Origin: Acidothermaceae bacterium
GTDB taxonomy: Bacteria > Actinomycetota > Actinomycetes > Acidothermales > Acidothermaceae
NCBI GenBank assembly: GCA_025925185.1
Contig: JAICLV010000001.1
Coordinates: forward strand, 1-40,445
Reading direction: 5' to 3'
DNA length: 40,445 nucleotides
Positions within the stretch are counted from its first letter, which is position 1. Each line of letters opens with the position of its first letter. Shown piece by piece: positions 24,460 through 33,700 of this stretch. Both the position numbers and the translations under genes were made by a program. The notes below the pieces were generated by a model, which was not told where the DNA came from, did not search any database, and saw only the letters and a list, made by a program, of their open reading frames with translations.

Positions 24460-24536
24460 GCCCGCCCTCCTCGCCTCACGCCTCCGGTACCCGGCTGGCA
24501 CCGTCCTCGATCATCGCAGCAGATATCGTGACCAGC

Positions 24537-25010
24537 ATGACGGCAGCTATTCAGTTAAAGGCCGGTGACCCCGCGCCCGAGTTCACCCTCCCCGACGCGG
24601 ACGGCAAGCCCGTGTCCTTGACCAACTTTCGCGGTCAGCGGGTCATCGTCTACTTCTACCCGGCGGCGATGACGCCTGGCTGTACGACGCAAGCGTGCGA
24701 CTTCCGCGACAGCCTCACGGCGTTGAACGGCGCGGGCGTCGCGGTGATCGGGATCTCGCCCGACCCGGTCGAGAAGCTGGCGCAGTTCCGAGCGCAGCAG
24801 TCGCTCACGTTCCCGCTCCTTTCCGACCCCGACAAGTCCGTGCTCAACGCGTACGGCGCCTACGGCGAGAAGAACAACTACGGCAAGGTCTCCCTCGGCG
24901 TCATCCGTTCGACCTTCGTCGTCGACGCTGACGGAAAGATCGAACAAGCGCAGTACAACGTGAAGGCCACCGGCCACGTCGCGAAGCTGCGCGGCGAGCT
25001 GAAAGTGTGA
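24537..25010 (+). CDS. bcp: Peroxiredoxin, Bcp/PrxQ type
   Basis: A 157-residue thiol peroxidase that reduces hydroperoxides using thioredoxin. The peroxidatic Cys49 and resolving Cys54 lie in MTPGCTTQACDFRD, the Bcp arrangement with five residues between thiols. The thioredoxin-fold landmarks VIVYFYP and VIGISPDPVEKLAQFR are clear, and the C-terminal strand has STFVVDADGKI. ATG 24537 fits the family start; an in-frame GTG lies three codons upstream. The ribosome site is weak and the mRNA may be nearly leaderless. It lies 24 bp before a tRNA gene. Confidence 0.93.
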   Translation: MTAAIQLKAGDPAPEFTLPDADGKPVSLTNFRGQRVIVYFYPAAMTPGCTTQACDFRDSLTALNGAGVAVIGISPDPVEKLAQFRAQQSLTFPLLSDPDKSVLNAYGAYGEKNNYGKVSLGVIRSTFVVDADGKIEQAQYNVKATGHVAKLRGELKV

Positions 25011-25034
25011 TCCGCGGCCATAATGGCCGTTCAC

Positions 25035-25107
25035 GGGGCCGTAGCCCAACGGCAGAGGCACGCGGTTTAGGTCCGCGCCAGTGTGAGTTCGACTCTCACC
25101 GGCCCTA
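25035..25107 (+). tRNA. tRNA with anticodon UAG (Leu codon CUA), class-I body
   Basis: A 73-base cloverleaf can be drawn. The seven-pair acceptor (GGGGCCG with CGGCCCU) has a G1-U72 wobble and discriminator A73. The D arm is short (GCC/GGC). The anticodon stem CGCGG/CCGCG closes the loop UUUAGGU with UAG at 25068-25070. A five-base variable loop (CCAGU) and a T arm GTGAG-UUCGACU-CTCAC complete it. CCA is not encoded. UAG reads CUA, so Leu is expected, and the loop matches standard tRNA-Leu(UAG). Bacterial tRNA-Leu normally has a long variable arm, which is missing here. The amino acid is therefore uncertain. It lies between bcp and an MFS gene. Confidence 0.85.
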
Positions 25108-25137
25108 CAAGCACACCGTGTGCGGAGGATCCAGGAC

Positions 25138-26316
25138 GTGAACCGGCGCGGGATCGCGCTGATGACGTCGGCGCACGTGGTCGACGACCTGTACCAAGGC
25201 GCCGTGCCCGCACTGCTTCCCTTCCTGGTCGCGGAGCGGCATTACAGCTACACCGCGGTCGCCGGCCTCACGCTCGCGGCGACCGTGCTCTCGTCCGTCG
25301 CCCAACCGGCGTTTGGCTGGTGGGCCGATCGCAGCCCACGCCGCTGGTTGATCCCGGTCGGCATCCTGACCGCGGCGACCGGCATCGCGTTCGCCGGATT
25401 CGCGTCGAGCTACCTGCTGACCTGGCTGGTCATCGCGCTCGCTGGCCTCGGCATCGCCGCGTTCCACCCGGAGGCGGCGCGGGCCGCGCGCCAGGCGGCC
25501 GGTGACAACAACCGCGCGATGAGCGTCTTCGCGGTTGGCGGCAACGGGGGCTACGCGCTTGGCTCACTCGTCGCCACGCCGGTTCTGCTCGTATTCGGAC
25601 TGCATGGCACCGCGCTGCTCGTCGTGCCGGCAATCGCGATGGCCATCCTCATCGTGACACGACTCGGCGTGACCCTCGACGGGCCAACCGGGGCCCGACG
25701 CCCTCCGGTCGCGCGGCCCGGTGCCGATGACTGGCCGGCCTTCCTGCGGCTGACCGGAGTGGTCGTGGTGCGCGCCATCTTGTTCGCCGGGGTCACGTCG
25801 TTCGTGGCGCTGTACTTCATCCATCGGTTGAAAACCTCGACGGGCGTGGGAAATACAGCTCTCACGACGTTTCTCGTCGCCGGCGCATGCGGCACACTGC
25901 TCGGCGGGTGGATCGCCGACCGCACCGAGCGGCTCACTGCCGTGCGAGTCGGCTTCGCGTTCACCGTGCCGACGATGATCGGGTTGGTGCTCGCGCCCAA
26001 TGTCGCCGTGGCTTTCGTCTTCACCGCGCTGGCTGGGCTCGGAACCTTCATCCCGTTCGGCGTCTTCGTCATGCTTGGTCAGGATTATCTGCCAAACCGC
26101 ATCGGCACGGCGAGCGGCCTCACCGTCGGACTCGCGGCCAGCGTCGGCGGCCTGTTCACCCCTCCCCTCGGCTGGCTCGCCGACCACACCAGCCTCCGGC
26201 TGATGCTCTCCACCTTGGTGGTACTTCCAGCGATCGCGCTGGGCATCTCTATGTTCATGCGCGACCCGCGAAGCACCAGCGCGGCGCAACCCCAACCCGC
26301 TGCGGTGGCGCAATGA
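25138..26316 (+). CDS. MFS transporter, fosmidomycin-resistance (Fsr) type
   Basis: A 392-residue, 12-TM major facilitator. The start ALMTSAHVVDDLYQGAVPAL is typical of the Fsr family, which exports fosmidomycin and related compounds. Motif A is WWADRSPRRWLIPVG after TM2. GIAAFHPEAARAARQAA is another family landmark in the loop after TM4. The second half repeats the pattern with GGWIADRTERLTAVRVG. GTG 25138 has GGAGG about ten bases upstream; an earlier GTG at 25120 is in frame. The stop overlaps the start of the flavin-reductase-like gene (ATGA), so the two are translated together. The real substrate is unknown. Confidence 0.9.
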   Translation: MNRRGIALMTSAHVVDDLYQGAVPALLPFLVAERHYSYTAVAGLTLAATVLSSVAQPAFGWWADRSPRRWLIPVGILTAATGIAFAGFASSYLLTWLVIALAGLGIAAFHPEAARAARQAAGDNNRAMSVFAVGGNGGYALGSLVATPVLLVFGLHGTALLVVPAIAMAILIVTRLGVTLDGPTGARRPPVARPGADDWPAFLRLTGVVVVRAILFAGVTSFVALYFIHRLKTSTGVGNTALTTFLVAGACGTLLGGWIADRTERLTAVRVGFAFTVPTMIGLVLAPNVAVAFVFTALAGLGTFIPFGVFVMLGQDYLPNRIGTASGLTVGLAASVGGLFTPPLGWLADHTSLRLMLSTLVVLPAIALGISMFMRDPRSTSAAQPQPAAVAQ

Positions 26317-26831
26317 GCACGATCAAGGGCTCGGACGACGCGGCGCTGCGCGCCGGGCTCGACGACTTGCTGCGTCATGGAAACCCCCCGATCGTCATCG
26401 TGACCGCGCGCGACCGACTTGGACGCCGTGCAGGCTGCCTCGTCGGCTTCACCTCGCAATGCGGAATCGAGCCGCCGCGCTACGCGGTCTGGCTGTCGGT
26501 GCGAAACCACACCTACGACGTCGCGCGCGAGTCGTCGCACCTCGCGGTGCATGTGCTCAGCCGCGACCAACGACCGCTCGCCGAGTTGTTCGGCTCGGTC
26601 ACCGGGCGCCACCGCGACAAGTTCGCCGAAAGCGAGTGGGACGACGGCCCGTACGGGCTGCCGATCCTGCGGCACGCCGCCGGCTGGTTCGCCGGCCCCG
26701 CGCGTCACGCGTCGTCGTCCGAAGATCACGAACTTTTCATCGTCAGCCCGCAAATCGCGCACGGTCGACTCGACGAGCCGCCACTGTCGTTCCAAGACGT
26801 CAAGGACCTGGACGCCGGAAATCCCGCGTAG
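26313..26831 (+). CDS. Flavin reductase-like FMN-binding protein
   Basis: A 172-residue protein of the flavin reductase-like split-barrel family, which binds FMN and either supplies reduced flavin to a monooxygenase or acts as a small oxidoreductase. Landmarks are IVIVTARDRLGRRAGCLVGF, then PPRYAVWLSVRNHTYDVARE, and LAELFGSVTGRHRDKF. It lacks an NADH-binding Rossmann domain, as usual. The start overlaps the MFS stop by four bases, so a common mRNA is likely, and both may belong to handling of one compound. No partner monooxygenase is nearby. Confidence 0.85.
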   Translation: MSTIKGSDDAALRAGLDDLLRHGNPPIVIVTARDRLGRRAGCLVGFTSQCGIEPPRYAVWLSVRNHTYDVARESSHLAVHVLSRDQRPLAELFGSVTGRHRDKFAESEWDDGPYGLPILRHAAGWFAGPARHASSSEDHELFIVSPQIAHGRLDEPPLSFQDVKDLDAGNPA

Positions 26832-26860
26832 TGCTCATCGTTCGCGGGCAAGGCCCAGGT

Positions 26861-27406
26861 ATGGATATGAAGCTGGGGCGCGCGGGGCTCGCATTGGCGG
26901 CGATCGTCGACACGGCGCGGGCGCGATCAAACCGCCGCGCCGCAGCGGCTCACCGGCGTCCGACACCGACCAGCGGCGCGCTCGCGCCACCGGTGCCGAC
27001 GACGTTCGAGACGACGACGTTCGAGACGACGACCACGTCGCATGACGGCGCGCAAACGCGGGTCACGGCGACCACCTCGCCGGGCAATCAAGTCAGCGGC
27101 GAGCGGCTGCCGGGCGGCGAGCCGTACGACCCGCACCTGGAGACGCCCGGCAGCCTGTCGATCGCCGAGGGCAGCGGGCACCCGGCCAACCAAAAGAGCC
27201 GGCCAATCACGTGGATCGTCGCCACGTTCATCGCGTTGGCGTTCGTCACCGTTGGTTTCGGGCTGATCTACCTGTGGCCGTGGCTGTTCATCGCCGGCCT
27301 CGTCGCGGTCGTTGCCGGAGCTCTGGCCGGCTGGGCCACGGGCATCATGGCTGACCGCGGCGATCCGAACCAGACCCGCGAGGCGCTCTCGACCAAGCGG
27401 ATGTGA
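26861..27406 (+). CDS. Two-span membrane protein with disordered N-terminus
   Basis: An unrecognised protein of about 181 residues. The first 100 residues are low-complexity and polar, with Ala/Arg-rich and Thr-rich stretches and a repeated FETTT. The C-terminal third has SGHPANQKSRPITWIV, two membrane spans (ATFIALAFVTVGFGLIYL and FIAGLVAVVAGALAGWA) and a charged tail. The C-terminal layout recalls small actinobacterial two-TM proteins. The start is uncertain: ATG 26861 has AAGG upstream; ATG 26867 and later starts are possible. It ends eight bases before the convergent hypothetical gene. Confidence 0.55.
   Translation: MDMKLGRAGLALAAIVDTARARSNRRAAAAHRRPTPTSGALAPPVPTTFETTTFETTTTSHDGAQTRVTATTSPGNQVSGERLPGGEPYDPHLETPGSLSIAEGSGHPANQKSRPITWIVATFIALAFVTVGFGLIYLWPWLFIAGLVAVVAGALAGWATGIMADRGDPNQTREALSTKRM
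27001..27033 (+). repeat. 15-bp tandem repeat in the Thr-rich linker
   Basis: GACGTTCGAGACGAC occurs at 27001-27015 and again at 27016-27030, encoding the repeated FETTT of the membrane protein's disordered part. The copies are exact. Confidence 0.9.
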
Positions 27407-27414
27407 CGCGACGC

Positions 27415-27969
27415 TCAGCCGAGGTGGTCGTTGTTGTCGGCTGACCCGAGCTGCGCAAGCCGCTCCACCAGCCAGTTCCAGCCGTCGGCGTCGTCGTGCT
27501 TGTGCCGCCATCCCCACAGCAGCTCGTGCACCTTCGCCCAGTGCTTGATGTGCGCCATCAGCGCCACGCGGGTGCCTTCGGGCATGACTTCCGACTTGAA
27601 CAGCTCGTAGGCGTTGCCGGTCTCGTCACGCTCGACGCCAGCCGCGCTGCCACCGAGAAAGCCCGGCATCTCACCGGCGGTGTAGGCCTCGTAGTCGAGC
27701 GTGTCGACGGCCACCTCGCCCGGCGTCGGCACGCCACCCAGCAGCACCAGCTCACCGGTGTCGTGGATCCACCCGAGCGCCGCCTCCTGGCCGCTGGGCA
27801 CCGCGAGCGCGGCAGCCACTTCGGCAGGCAGCTGCCAGGTGCCGAAGCTGGTGGCGAAGCTCTTCACGCGGTCGAGGTCGGCGGCGTTGAACGCGGCCAG
27901 CTCGTAGATGGGCAGCCGCGCGTCGTCGAGTTGCAGCGACGCGACCTGCTCCGGCGGCGTCTCGGTCAC
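27415..27969 (-). CDS. Unrecognised 184-aa protein coupled to rdgB
   Basis: A soluble, acidic protein with no signal or membrane segment and no family I recognise. Noticeable parts are the N-terminal SLQLDDARLPIYELAAFNAA, a middle with WIHDTGELVLLGGVPTPGEV, and a Trp/His-rich C-terminus (AHIKHWAKVHELLWGWRHKH). Its GTG start overlaps the rdgB stop by four bases (GTGA), so it is the last gene of the murI-MBL-rph-rdgB run. The coupling and good codon character make it a real gene. A role in nucleotide or RNA housekeeping is only suggested by position. Confidence 0.8.
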   Translation of the reverse strand: MTETPPEQVASLQLDDARLPIYELAAFNAADLDRVKSFATSFGTWQLPAEVAAALAVPSGQEAALGWIHDTGELVLLGGVPTPGEVAVDTLDYEAYTAGEMPGFLGGSAAGVERDETGNAYELFKSEVMPEGTRVALMAHIKHWAKVHELLWGWRHKHDDADGWNWLVERLAQLGSADNNDHLG

Positions 27970-28619
27970 GACGCACTCCCCTCCTCGACGGCCTCGACCA
28001 CGTCAGCGGAGACCAGCAGCCGGGCCAACGCCCGAAAAGCGCGGCCACGGTGGCTGATCGCGTCCTTCTCCTCGGGCGACATCTGCGCGGTGGTGCGGTC
28101 GCTGTCGATCGGCAAGAAGATCGGATCGTAACCGAAGCCGCCGGCGCCGCGGGGCTCGCGGGTCAACGTGCCCTTGATACGCCCGTGGGCGACAAGCTCG
28201 TCTCCGTTGGGGAAAACAGCGACCGCCGCACATTCGAACGACGCGCCGCGTCGGTCGTCGGGCACGTCGGCCACCTGCGCGAGCACCAACCGAAGGTTGA
28301 CGGCGTCGCGGTCGTCGCCGGCGCCCAGATCGCCCGACCAACGCGCCGACAAGACGCCGGGCATCCCGTTGAGCGCGTCGACGCAAATACCGCTGTCGTC
28401 GGCCACCGCGAGCTCGCCGGTGACCTGTGCGACGGCGCGCGCCTTCAGCAGCGCATTCGCCTCGAAAGTGTCGCCGGTCTCCGAAACCTCCGGCGCGCCC
28501 GGGTAAGCGTCAACGCCGACGAGCTCGACGTCGAGCCCGGCGTCGCCGAGAATTCGCTTTAACTCAAGAATTTTGTGCGGGTTACGGGTGGCGAGCACAA
28601 CACGTCGTCCGGACTTCAT
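27966..28619 (-). CDS. rdgB: dITP/XTP pyrophosphatase (RdgB/HAM1)
   Basis: A 217-residue nucleotide-sanitising enzyme that hydrolyses dITP, ITP and XTP to monophosphates. The N-terminal [18 protein letters not shown] binds the triphosphate. The catalytic metal region is [17 protein letters not shown] with the SARWSG loop, and the base-recognition loop is [11 protein letters not shown] start at ATG 28619, which overlaps the rph stop by four bases. A longer open frame upstream is not the gene. The murI-MBL-rph-rdgB order is the same as in mycobacteria. Confidence 0.95.
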   Translation of the reverse strand: MKSGRRVVLATRNPHKILELKRILGDAGLDVELVGVDAYPGAPEVSETGDTFEANALLKARAVAQVTGELAVADDSGICVDALNGMPGVLSARWSGDLGAGDDRDAVNLRLVLAQVADVPDDRRGASFECAAVAVFPNGDELVAHGRIKGTLTREPRGAGGFGYDPIFLPIDSDRTTAQMSPEEKDAISHRGRAFRALARLLVSADVVEAVEEGSAS

Positions 28620-29335
28620 GACGCGAGCGCCGCCTGCTGCAACACGCTCAACGTCGCGCAACCACCCACGGCGAGGTCGAGCAGCGCGTCGATCTCCGCC
28701 CGGCGCAGCGGGGAGCTTTCGGCGGTGCCCTGGACCTCGATGAAGTCGCCCTCGCCGGTGACGACGACGTTCATGTCGGTGCCGGCGCGGACGTCCTCCT
28801 CGTAGGCGAGGTCGAGTCGCGGTTCGCCGTCGATCACGCCGACGCTGACGGCGGAAACGCTGCGCACCAAGGGGTTTCCCGGCAGCTTGCCGTTGGTCTT
28901 CAGCCAGGAGATGGCGTCGGCGAGTGCGACGTAGGCGCCAGTGATCGCGGCGGTGCGGGTGCCGCCGTCGGCCTGCAACACGTCGCAGTCGATCTGGATT
29001 GTGGTCTCGCCAAGCGCCTTGTAGTCGACGCAGGCGCGCAACGCCCGGCCGACCAGCCGGGAGATCTCCTGCGTGCGCCCGCCGAGCCGGCCTTTCACCG
29101 ACTCGCGGTCGTTGCGCGTGTTGGTGGCGCGGGGCAACATCGCGTATTCGGCGGTGACCCAACCCAACCCGCTGCCCTTGCGCCAACGGGGCACGCCGTC
29201 TGTGACGCTGGCCGCGCAAAGCACGCGGGTGCGCCCGAACTCCACGAGCACCGACCCCTCGGCATGGTCGAGCCAGCCGCGGCTGAACGCCACCGGGCGG
29301 AGTTCGTCGTTGGCGCGTCCGTCGAATCGAGGCAT
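28616..29335 (-). CDS. rph: Ribonuclease PH
   Basis: A 239-residue phosphorolytic 3'-5' exoribonuclease that trims tRNA 3' ends and forms a hexamer. The sequence follows the family throughout: [15 protein letters not shown], the [20 protein letters not shown] block, the [14 protein letters not shown] helix, the phosphate site [15 protein letters not shown] and the C-terminal [20 protein letters not shown]. The length is typical. Its stop overlaps rdgB, and it starts 21 bases after the MBL gene. Confidence 0.96.
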   Translation of the reverse strand: MPRFDGRANDELRPVAFSRGWLDHAEGSVLVEFGRTRVLCAASVTDGVPRWRKGSGLGWVTAEYAMLPRATNTRNDRESVKGRLGGRTQEISRLVGRALRACVDYKALGETTIQIDCDVLQADGGTRTAAITGAYVALADAISWLKTNGKLPGNPLVRSVSAVSVGVIDGEPRLDLAYEEDVRAGTDMNVVVTGEGDFIEVQGTAESSPLRRAEIDALLDLAVGGCATLSVLQQAALAS

Positions 29336-29356
29336 GGCCCGACCCTATCGGCGGCC

Positions 29357-30091
29357 TCAGACGTCGAAGGCCGCCCCTCTGCGCGCCCGCTCGGTCGGCC
29401 CCCCAAAGGCGGCCTCTGCCTTTCTCGCCTGCGCCGCAGCGTCGTGCCACGGCGCGACGTGCGTGATGACAAGCCGGGCAACGTTCGCAGCTTTCGCGAG
29501 ATCACCGGCTTGCGTCGCTGTGAGATGGACGCCGTTCGCGTTCGCGGCGCTATCGACGAAGCCGGCCTCGGCCAGCAGCAGGTCGGCGCCTCGGGCGAAC
29601 CCGACCAGCTCGGGGAACCAACCGGTGTCGGCCGTGTAAACGAGCGTGTGACCGCGCGCGGCGAGTTTGACCGCGTGCGTCTCGACCGGATGCTTGGTGC
29701 GGATCACGTGGACGGCGAACGGGCCAACGTCGGTGTCGCGCGCGGTCTCGAACGCGAACACGTCGTCGAGGTTCGCGCGGCCGAACGCGCCGGTGACGCG
29801 ATCGCGCTCGGACGTCGGTGCGAACACTCGCAGCGGCTTCGGAACTCGACCGTCGGGATGGTGGCGGCGCACATGGGCGAGCGGCACCAGGTCGAGCCAG
29901 TGGTCGCCATGCAGGTGGGTCAGGAACAACGCGTCGATGTCGCGTGGGTCGACGTGTCGTTGCAACTCGCCGAGCGCGCCGTTGCCGAGGTCGAGCAGCA
30001 GCCGAAAACCCTCGTGTTCAATGAGATACGACGAGCACGCGGAGTCTGGGCCGGGGTGGCTGCCGGAGCATCCGATCACGGTCAGGCGCAT
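29357..30091 (-). CDS. Metallo-beta-lactamase-fold hydrolase, Rv1339-like phosphodiesterase
   Basis: A 244-residue MBL-fold protein related to RNase Z. The metal motif is THLHGDHWLDL at about residues 58-68. Further ligands lie in VIRTKHPVETHA, VYTADTGW and the late His of LVITHVAPWHD. The gene between murI and rph in M. tuberculosis (Rv1339) has this fold, and cyclic-nucleotide phosphodiesterase activity has been reported for it. The conserved position makes the same role likely here but is not proof. It lacks the long exosite arm of tRNase Z. Neighbour spacing of 17 and 21 bases supports one operon. Confidence 0.88.
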   Translation of the reverse strand: MRLTVIGCSGSHPGPDSACSSYLIEHEGFRLLLDLGNGALGELQRHVDPRDIDALFLTHLHGDHWLDLVPLAHVRRHHPDGRVPKPLRVFAPTSERDRVTGAFGRANLDDVFAFETARDTDVGPFAVHVIRTKHPVETHAVKLAARGHTLVYTADTGWFPELVGFARGADLLLAEAGFVDSAANANGVHLTATQAGDLAKAANVARLVITHVAPWHDAAAQARKAEAAFGGPTERARRGAAFDV

Positions 30092-30108
30092 TCCGTCAGC
30101 GCATTCCG

Positions 30109-30912
30109 TCAGGCGCTTTCGACGCCACGGATCTCGGGGCCGAGGAAACGTCGTCCGAGCTCGTAGAACGGCTCGGGGGCGCCGGTGGCGACGAACCGAT
30201 GCACCGGCGGGGGGGATCCCTCCGGGCGGCTCAGCTCGTAGCGCGCGAGCGTGCGATAGACGTCACGCGCGGTCTCGTCGGCACTGTTGACCAGCATCAC
30301 GTCGTCGCCGACGACCAGCGAGATCGCACCCGCGAGGTAGGGGTAGTGGGTGCAGCCGAGCACCAACGTGTCACAACCGCGCTCGATGATCGGCGCGAGA
30401 TATTCCTTTGCGCACTGGAGCAATTCGTCGCTCATCGTGATGCCGGCCTCGACGAACTCGACGAACCGAGGGCAGGCGGCGGTGGTGAGGTCGATGTGCG
30501 GGGCCGCCGCGAACGCGTCTTCGTACGCGCCGCTGGTGACCGTGGCATGCGTGCCGATCACGCCAACCTTGCCGTTGCGGGTGGCGCTGACCGCCTTGCG
30601 CACGGCCGGCTGGATCACCTCGACCACCGGAACGTTGTAACGCTCGCGAGCGTCGCGCAACATCGCGGACGACGCGGAGTTGCACGCGATCACCAGCATC
30701 TTCACGCCCTGCTCGACGAGGTGGTCGAGAACCTCGAGCGTGTACTCGCGCACCTGCGCTATCGACTTGGGGCCGTAAGGGAAGTGCGCGGTGTCAGCCA
30801 CGTAGTACACCGGCTCGTGCGGCAGCAGGTCGAGGATCGCGCGCGCGACGGTCAGCCCGCCGACCCCGGAGTCGAAGACCCCGATCGGCGCGTCGGTTAG
30901 CTGCCCTGCCAC
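30109..30912 (-). CDS. murI: Glutamate racemase
   Basis: A 267-residue cytosolic racemase making D-glutamate for peptidoglycan. The N-terminal [16 protein letters not shown] carries the conserved Asp-Ser. The two catalytic cysteines are in [11 protein letters not shown] and [11 protein letters not shown]. The [13 protein letters not shown] block is present. I place the start at GTG 30912, which gives the normal length; the frame is open to 30972 but that part is not family-like. The GTG lies inside a perfect 16-bp palindrome. It is separated from cysM by 149 bp and so may have its own promoter. Confidence 0.94.
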   Translation of the reverse strand: MAGQLTDAPIGVFDSGVGGLTVARAILDLLPHEPVYYVADTAHFPYGPKSIAQVREYTLEVLDHLVEQGVKMLVIACNSASSAMLRDARERYNVPVVEVIQPAVRKAVSATRNGKVGVIGTHATVTSGAYEDAFAAAPHIDLTTAACPRFVEFVEAGITMSDELLQCAKEYLAPIIERGCDTLVLGCTHYPYLAGAISLVVGDDVMLVNSADETARDVYRTLARYELSRPEGSPPPVHRFVATGAPEPFYELGRRFLGPEIRGVESA

Positions 30913-30921
30913 ATGTGGCAG
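30906..30921. promoter_or_regulatory. 16-bp perfect palindrome over the murI start codon
   Basis: CTGCCACATGTGGCAG is self-complementary and contains the murI GTG start. As RNA it could only form an intermolecular or tight-loop structure; as DNA it could be an operator. Function is inferred. Confidence 0.4.
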
Positions 30922-31026
30922 CCTAGCCGCGAACGTCCGCCAACCTCCGACCGACACCGACCCACGAATCACGGCGGAAACTCGCAGCGTTCTAGAGCCT
31001 GTCGACGAATTCTTTCCGCGCTAGCG

Positions 31027-31053
31027 GCTGGCCGGCGCTGGCCGGCGCTGGCC
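31027..31053. repeat. 10-bp tandem repeat in the cysM-murI gap
   Basis: The unit GCCGGCGCTG is repeated about 2.7 times just beyond the cysM stop. On the cysM strand GGCC-AGCGCC-GGCC hairpins are possible, so it might act as a weak terminator or transcript end. There is no U tract. Confidence 0.6.
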
Positions 31054-31061
31054 CAGACCGC

Positions 31062-32336
<1,275 letters not shown>

Positions 32337-32759
32337 TTACGCAGGGTCTAACGCCGTGACCACCGTGACCTCTTCCTCGGTAACGACGCCATCGACGATG
32401 CGATAGGACCTGAACTCAACGGTATCGGGCTCGCGGGTCGACACGAGCACGTAGTGCGCCCCTGGCTCCGAGGCGTAGGAGATGTCGGTGCGCGAGGGGT
32501 ACGCCTCGGTGGCCGTGTGGGAGTGGTAGACGATCACCGGCTCCTCGTCGCGATCGTCCATCTCCCGGTACAGCGCCAGCAGGTCATGGGTGTCGAACTC
32601 GTAAAACGTCGGCGACCGAGCGGCGTTGACCATCGGGATGAACCGCTCGGGGCGGTCTGACCCGGCCGGCCCGGCCACCACCCCGCACGCCTCGTCGGGA
32701 TGGTCGCGCCGCGCGTGCGCGACGATCGCGTCGTAGGTCTCGCGGGCGATCACCAACAT
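32337..32759 (-). CDS. mec: CysO-cysteine peptidase, JAMM/MPN+ metalloprotease
   Basis: A 140-residue zinc peptidase releasing cysteine from CysO. The full JAMM motif is present: Glu23 (DEACGVV), His79 and His81 (VYHSHTATEAYP), Ser89 and Asp92 (SRTD). The gene lies directly upstream of cysO, as in mycobacteria (Rv1334-Rv1336). The start ATG 32759 has no visible Shine-Dalgarno and lies 21 bases after the DUF2017 stop. Confidence 0.94.
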   Translation of the reverse strand: MLVIARETYDAIVAHARRDHPDEACGVVAGPAGSDRPERFIPMVNAARSPTFYEFDTHDLLALYREMDDRDEEPVIVYHSHTATEAYPSRTDISYASEPGAHYVLVSTREPDTVEFRSYRIVDGVVTEEEVTVVTALDPA

Positions 32760-32780
32760 GTCGTGCAGGTTAGCGTCCGC

Positions 32781-33344
32781 TCACTCGCTCACCGCCGCCA
32801 GCAGTTCCCCGAGCAAGATGAGCAGCCACTCGTAAATGCCGTAAACCATCATCCGCGGGTCGTCGGCCCGCAGGTGCTCGAACGCCGCCACGTCGTCGGC
32901 CGTCTCGATGCCGAGGCGGCTCGCGATGACGAGGCGCGCGTCGGTGAGGAAGCGCAACCACGCGTCCGCCTGCTCGTCGTCCAAGACTCGCTCACCGAGC
33001 ACGGCGATGCTGGCAAGACCTTGCCGGACGACGGTGGCGTCAGCCCGCTTGGCGCCGCGCAGTGCGTTCTCGGTGTAGCGGCGGAAGTCGGCGGCCGCCT
33101 CGTCGTCGTCGCGGTACGCGTCTGGCAACAGCCGGCGAAGCGCGGGATCTTCGGGGGTTTCCACGACGTCCGACTCATCGACGTCGAGGCCCGTCAACTC
33201 GACGAGCGGGTCGGGCGAACGGACGTCTTGCGCCGTGCCCGCCAGCAGCTCGTCGAGGTCGTCGACAAGCCGGGTGAGCATCCGCATCTCGTAGTCGCCG
33301 AGTTTGACCCGCAGACCCGCGGACGTGCGTTGAATCTCGGCCAT
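32781..33344 (-). CDS. DUF2017 protein
   Basis: A 187-residue soluble, acidic, helical protein of the actinobacterial DUF2017 family, found beside clpS in many genomes (Rv1332 in M. tuberculosis). Landmarks are the N-terminal GDYEMRMLTRLVDDLDELL, DPALRRLLPDAYRDDDEAAADFRR and the C-terminal MVYGIYEWLLILLGELLAA. The biochemical role is unknown. It starts 13 bases after the clpS stop. Conserved linkage suggests some relation to ClpS/ClpC proteolysis, which is inference. Confidence 0.9.
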   Translation of the reverse strand: MAEIQRTSAGLRVKLGDYEMRMLTRLVDDLDELLAGTAQDVRSPDPLVELTGLDVDESDVVETPEDPALRRLLPDAYRDDDEAAADFRRYTENALRGAKRADATVVRQGLASIAVLGERVLDDEQADAWLRFLTDARLVIASRLGIETADDVAAFEHLRADDPRMMVYGIYEWLLILLGELLAAVSE

Positions 33345-33357
33345 CGCGACAAGCAGC

Positions 33358-33654
33358 TCAGCTGTCTTTTTGCACGGTCGCCCACAACCCGTGCGCGTGC
33401 AGCCGCTGGACGTCGTGCTCCATCTGCTCGCGGCTGCCCGACGACACCGCCGCCTTGCCTTCGGTGTGCACCTGCAGCATCAGCCGCTCTGCCTTCTTCT
33501 TGGGGTAGCCGAACAGCTTCTGGAACACGTAGGTGACGTATTCCATGAGGTTCACGGGATCGTCCCAGACGACGGTCACCCACGGGCGGTCGGGGCGCAG
33601 GTCGGACTCGACGTCGATCTGCGGCCGCTCTACCTCAGCGGGAGCAGAGCTCAT
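33358..33654 (-). CDS. clpS: ATP-dependent Clp protease adaptor ClpS
   Basis: A 98-residue adaptor that delivers N-degron substrates to the Clp ATPase. The motif [16 protein letters not shown] lies near residues 26-41, followed by [17 protein letters not shown] and the HTEGKAAV strand that forms the N-degron pocket. I start at ATG 33654, giving the normal length; a frame open to 33768 would overlap the divergent pncB gene and encodes only Ala/Glu-rich sequence. It heads the minus-strand run clpS-DUF2017-mec-cysO-cysM, 46 bp from divergent pncB. Confidence 0.94.
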   Translation of the reverse strand: MSSAPAEVERPQIDVESDLRPDRPWVTVVWDDPVNLMEYVTYVFQKLFGYPKKKAERLMLQVHTEGKAAVSSGSREQMEHDVQRLHAHGLWATVQKDS

Positions 33655-33700
33655 AACTTTCGCTGGAGCGAACCGCACGACTTCATCGTAGGGTTCGAAC

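Noticed and set aside
23410..24531. Long plus-strand frame opposite the glucose dehydrogenase gene
   Set aside because: Antisense shadow rich in Arg, Asp and His; the opposite strand encodes a full recognisable enzyme.
28620..29450. Extension of the rdgB frame across rph
   Set aside because: It is the shadow of ribonuclease PH; rdgB begins at the ATG overlapping the rph stop.
30991..31012. TCTAGA, GTCGAC and GAATTC sites within 22 bp, like a cloning polylinker
   Set aside because: The flanking sequence is continuous with native gene order and composition, other polylinker sites are missing, and GTCGAC is common at this base composition. Most likely chance, though an assembly check would settle it.
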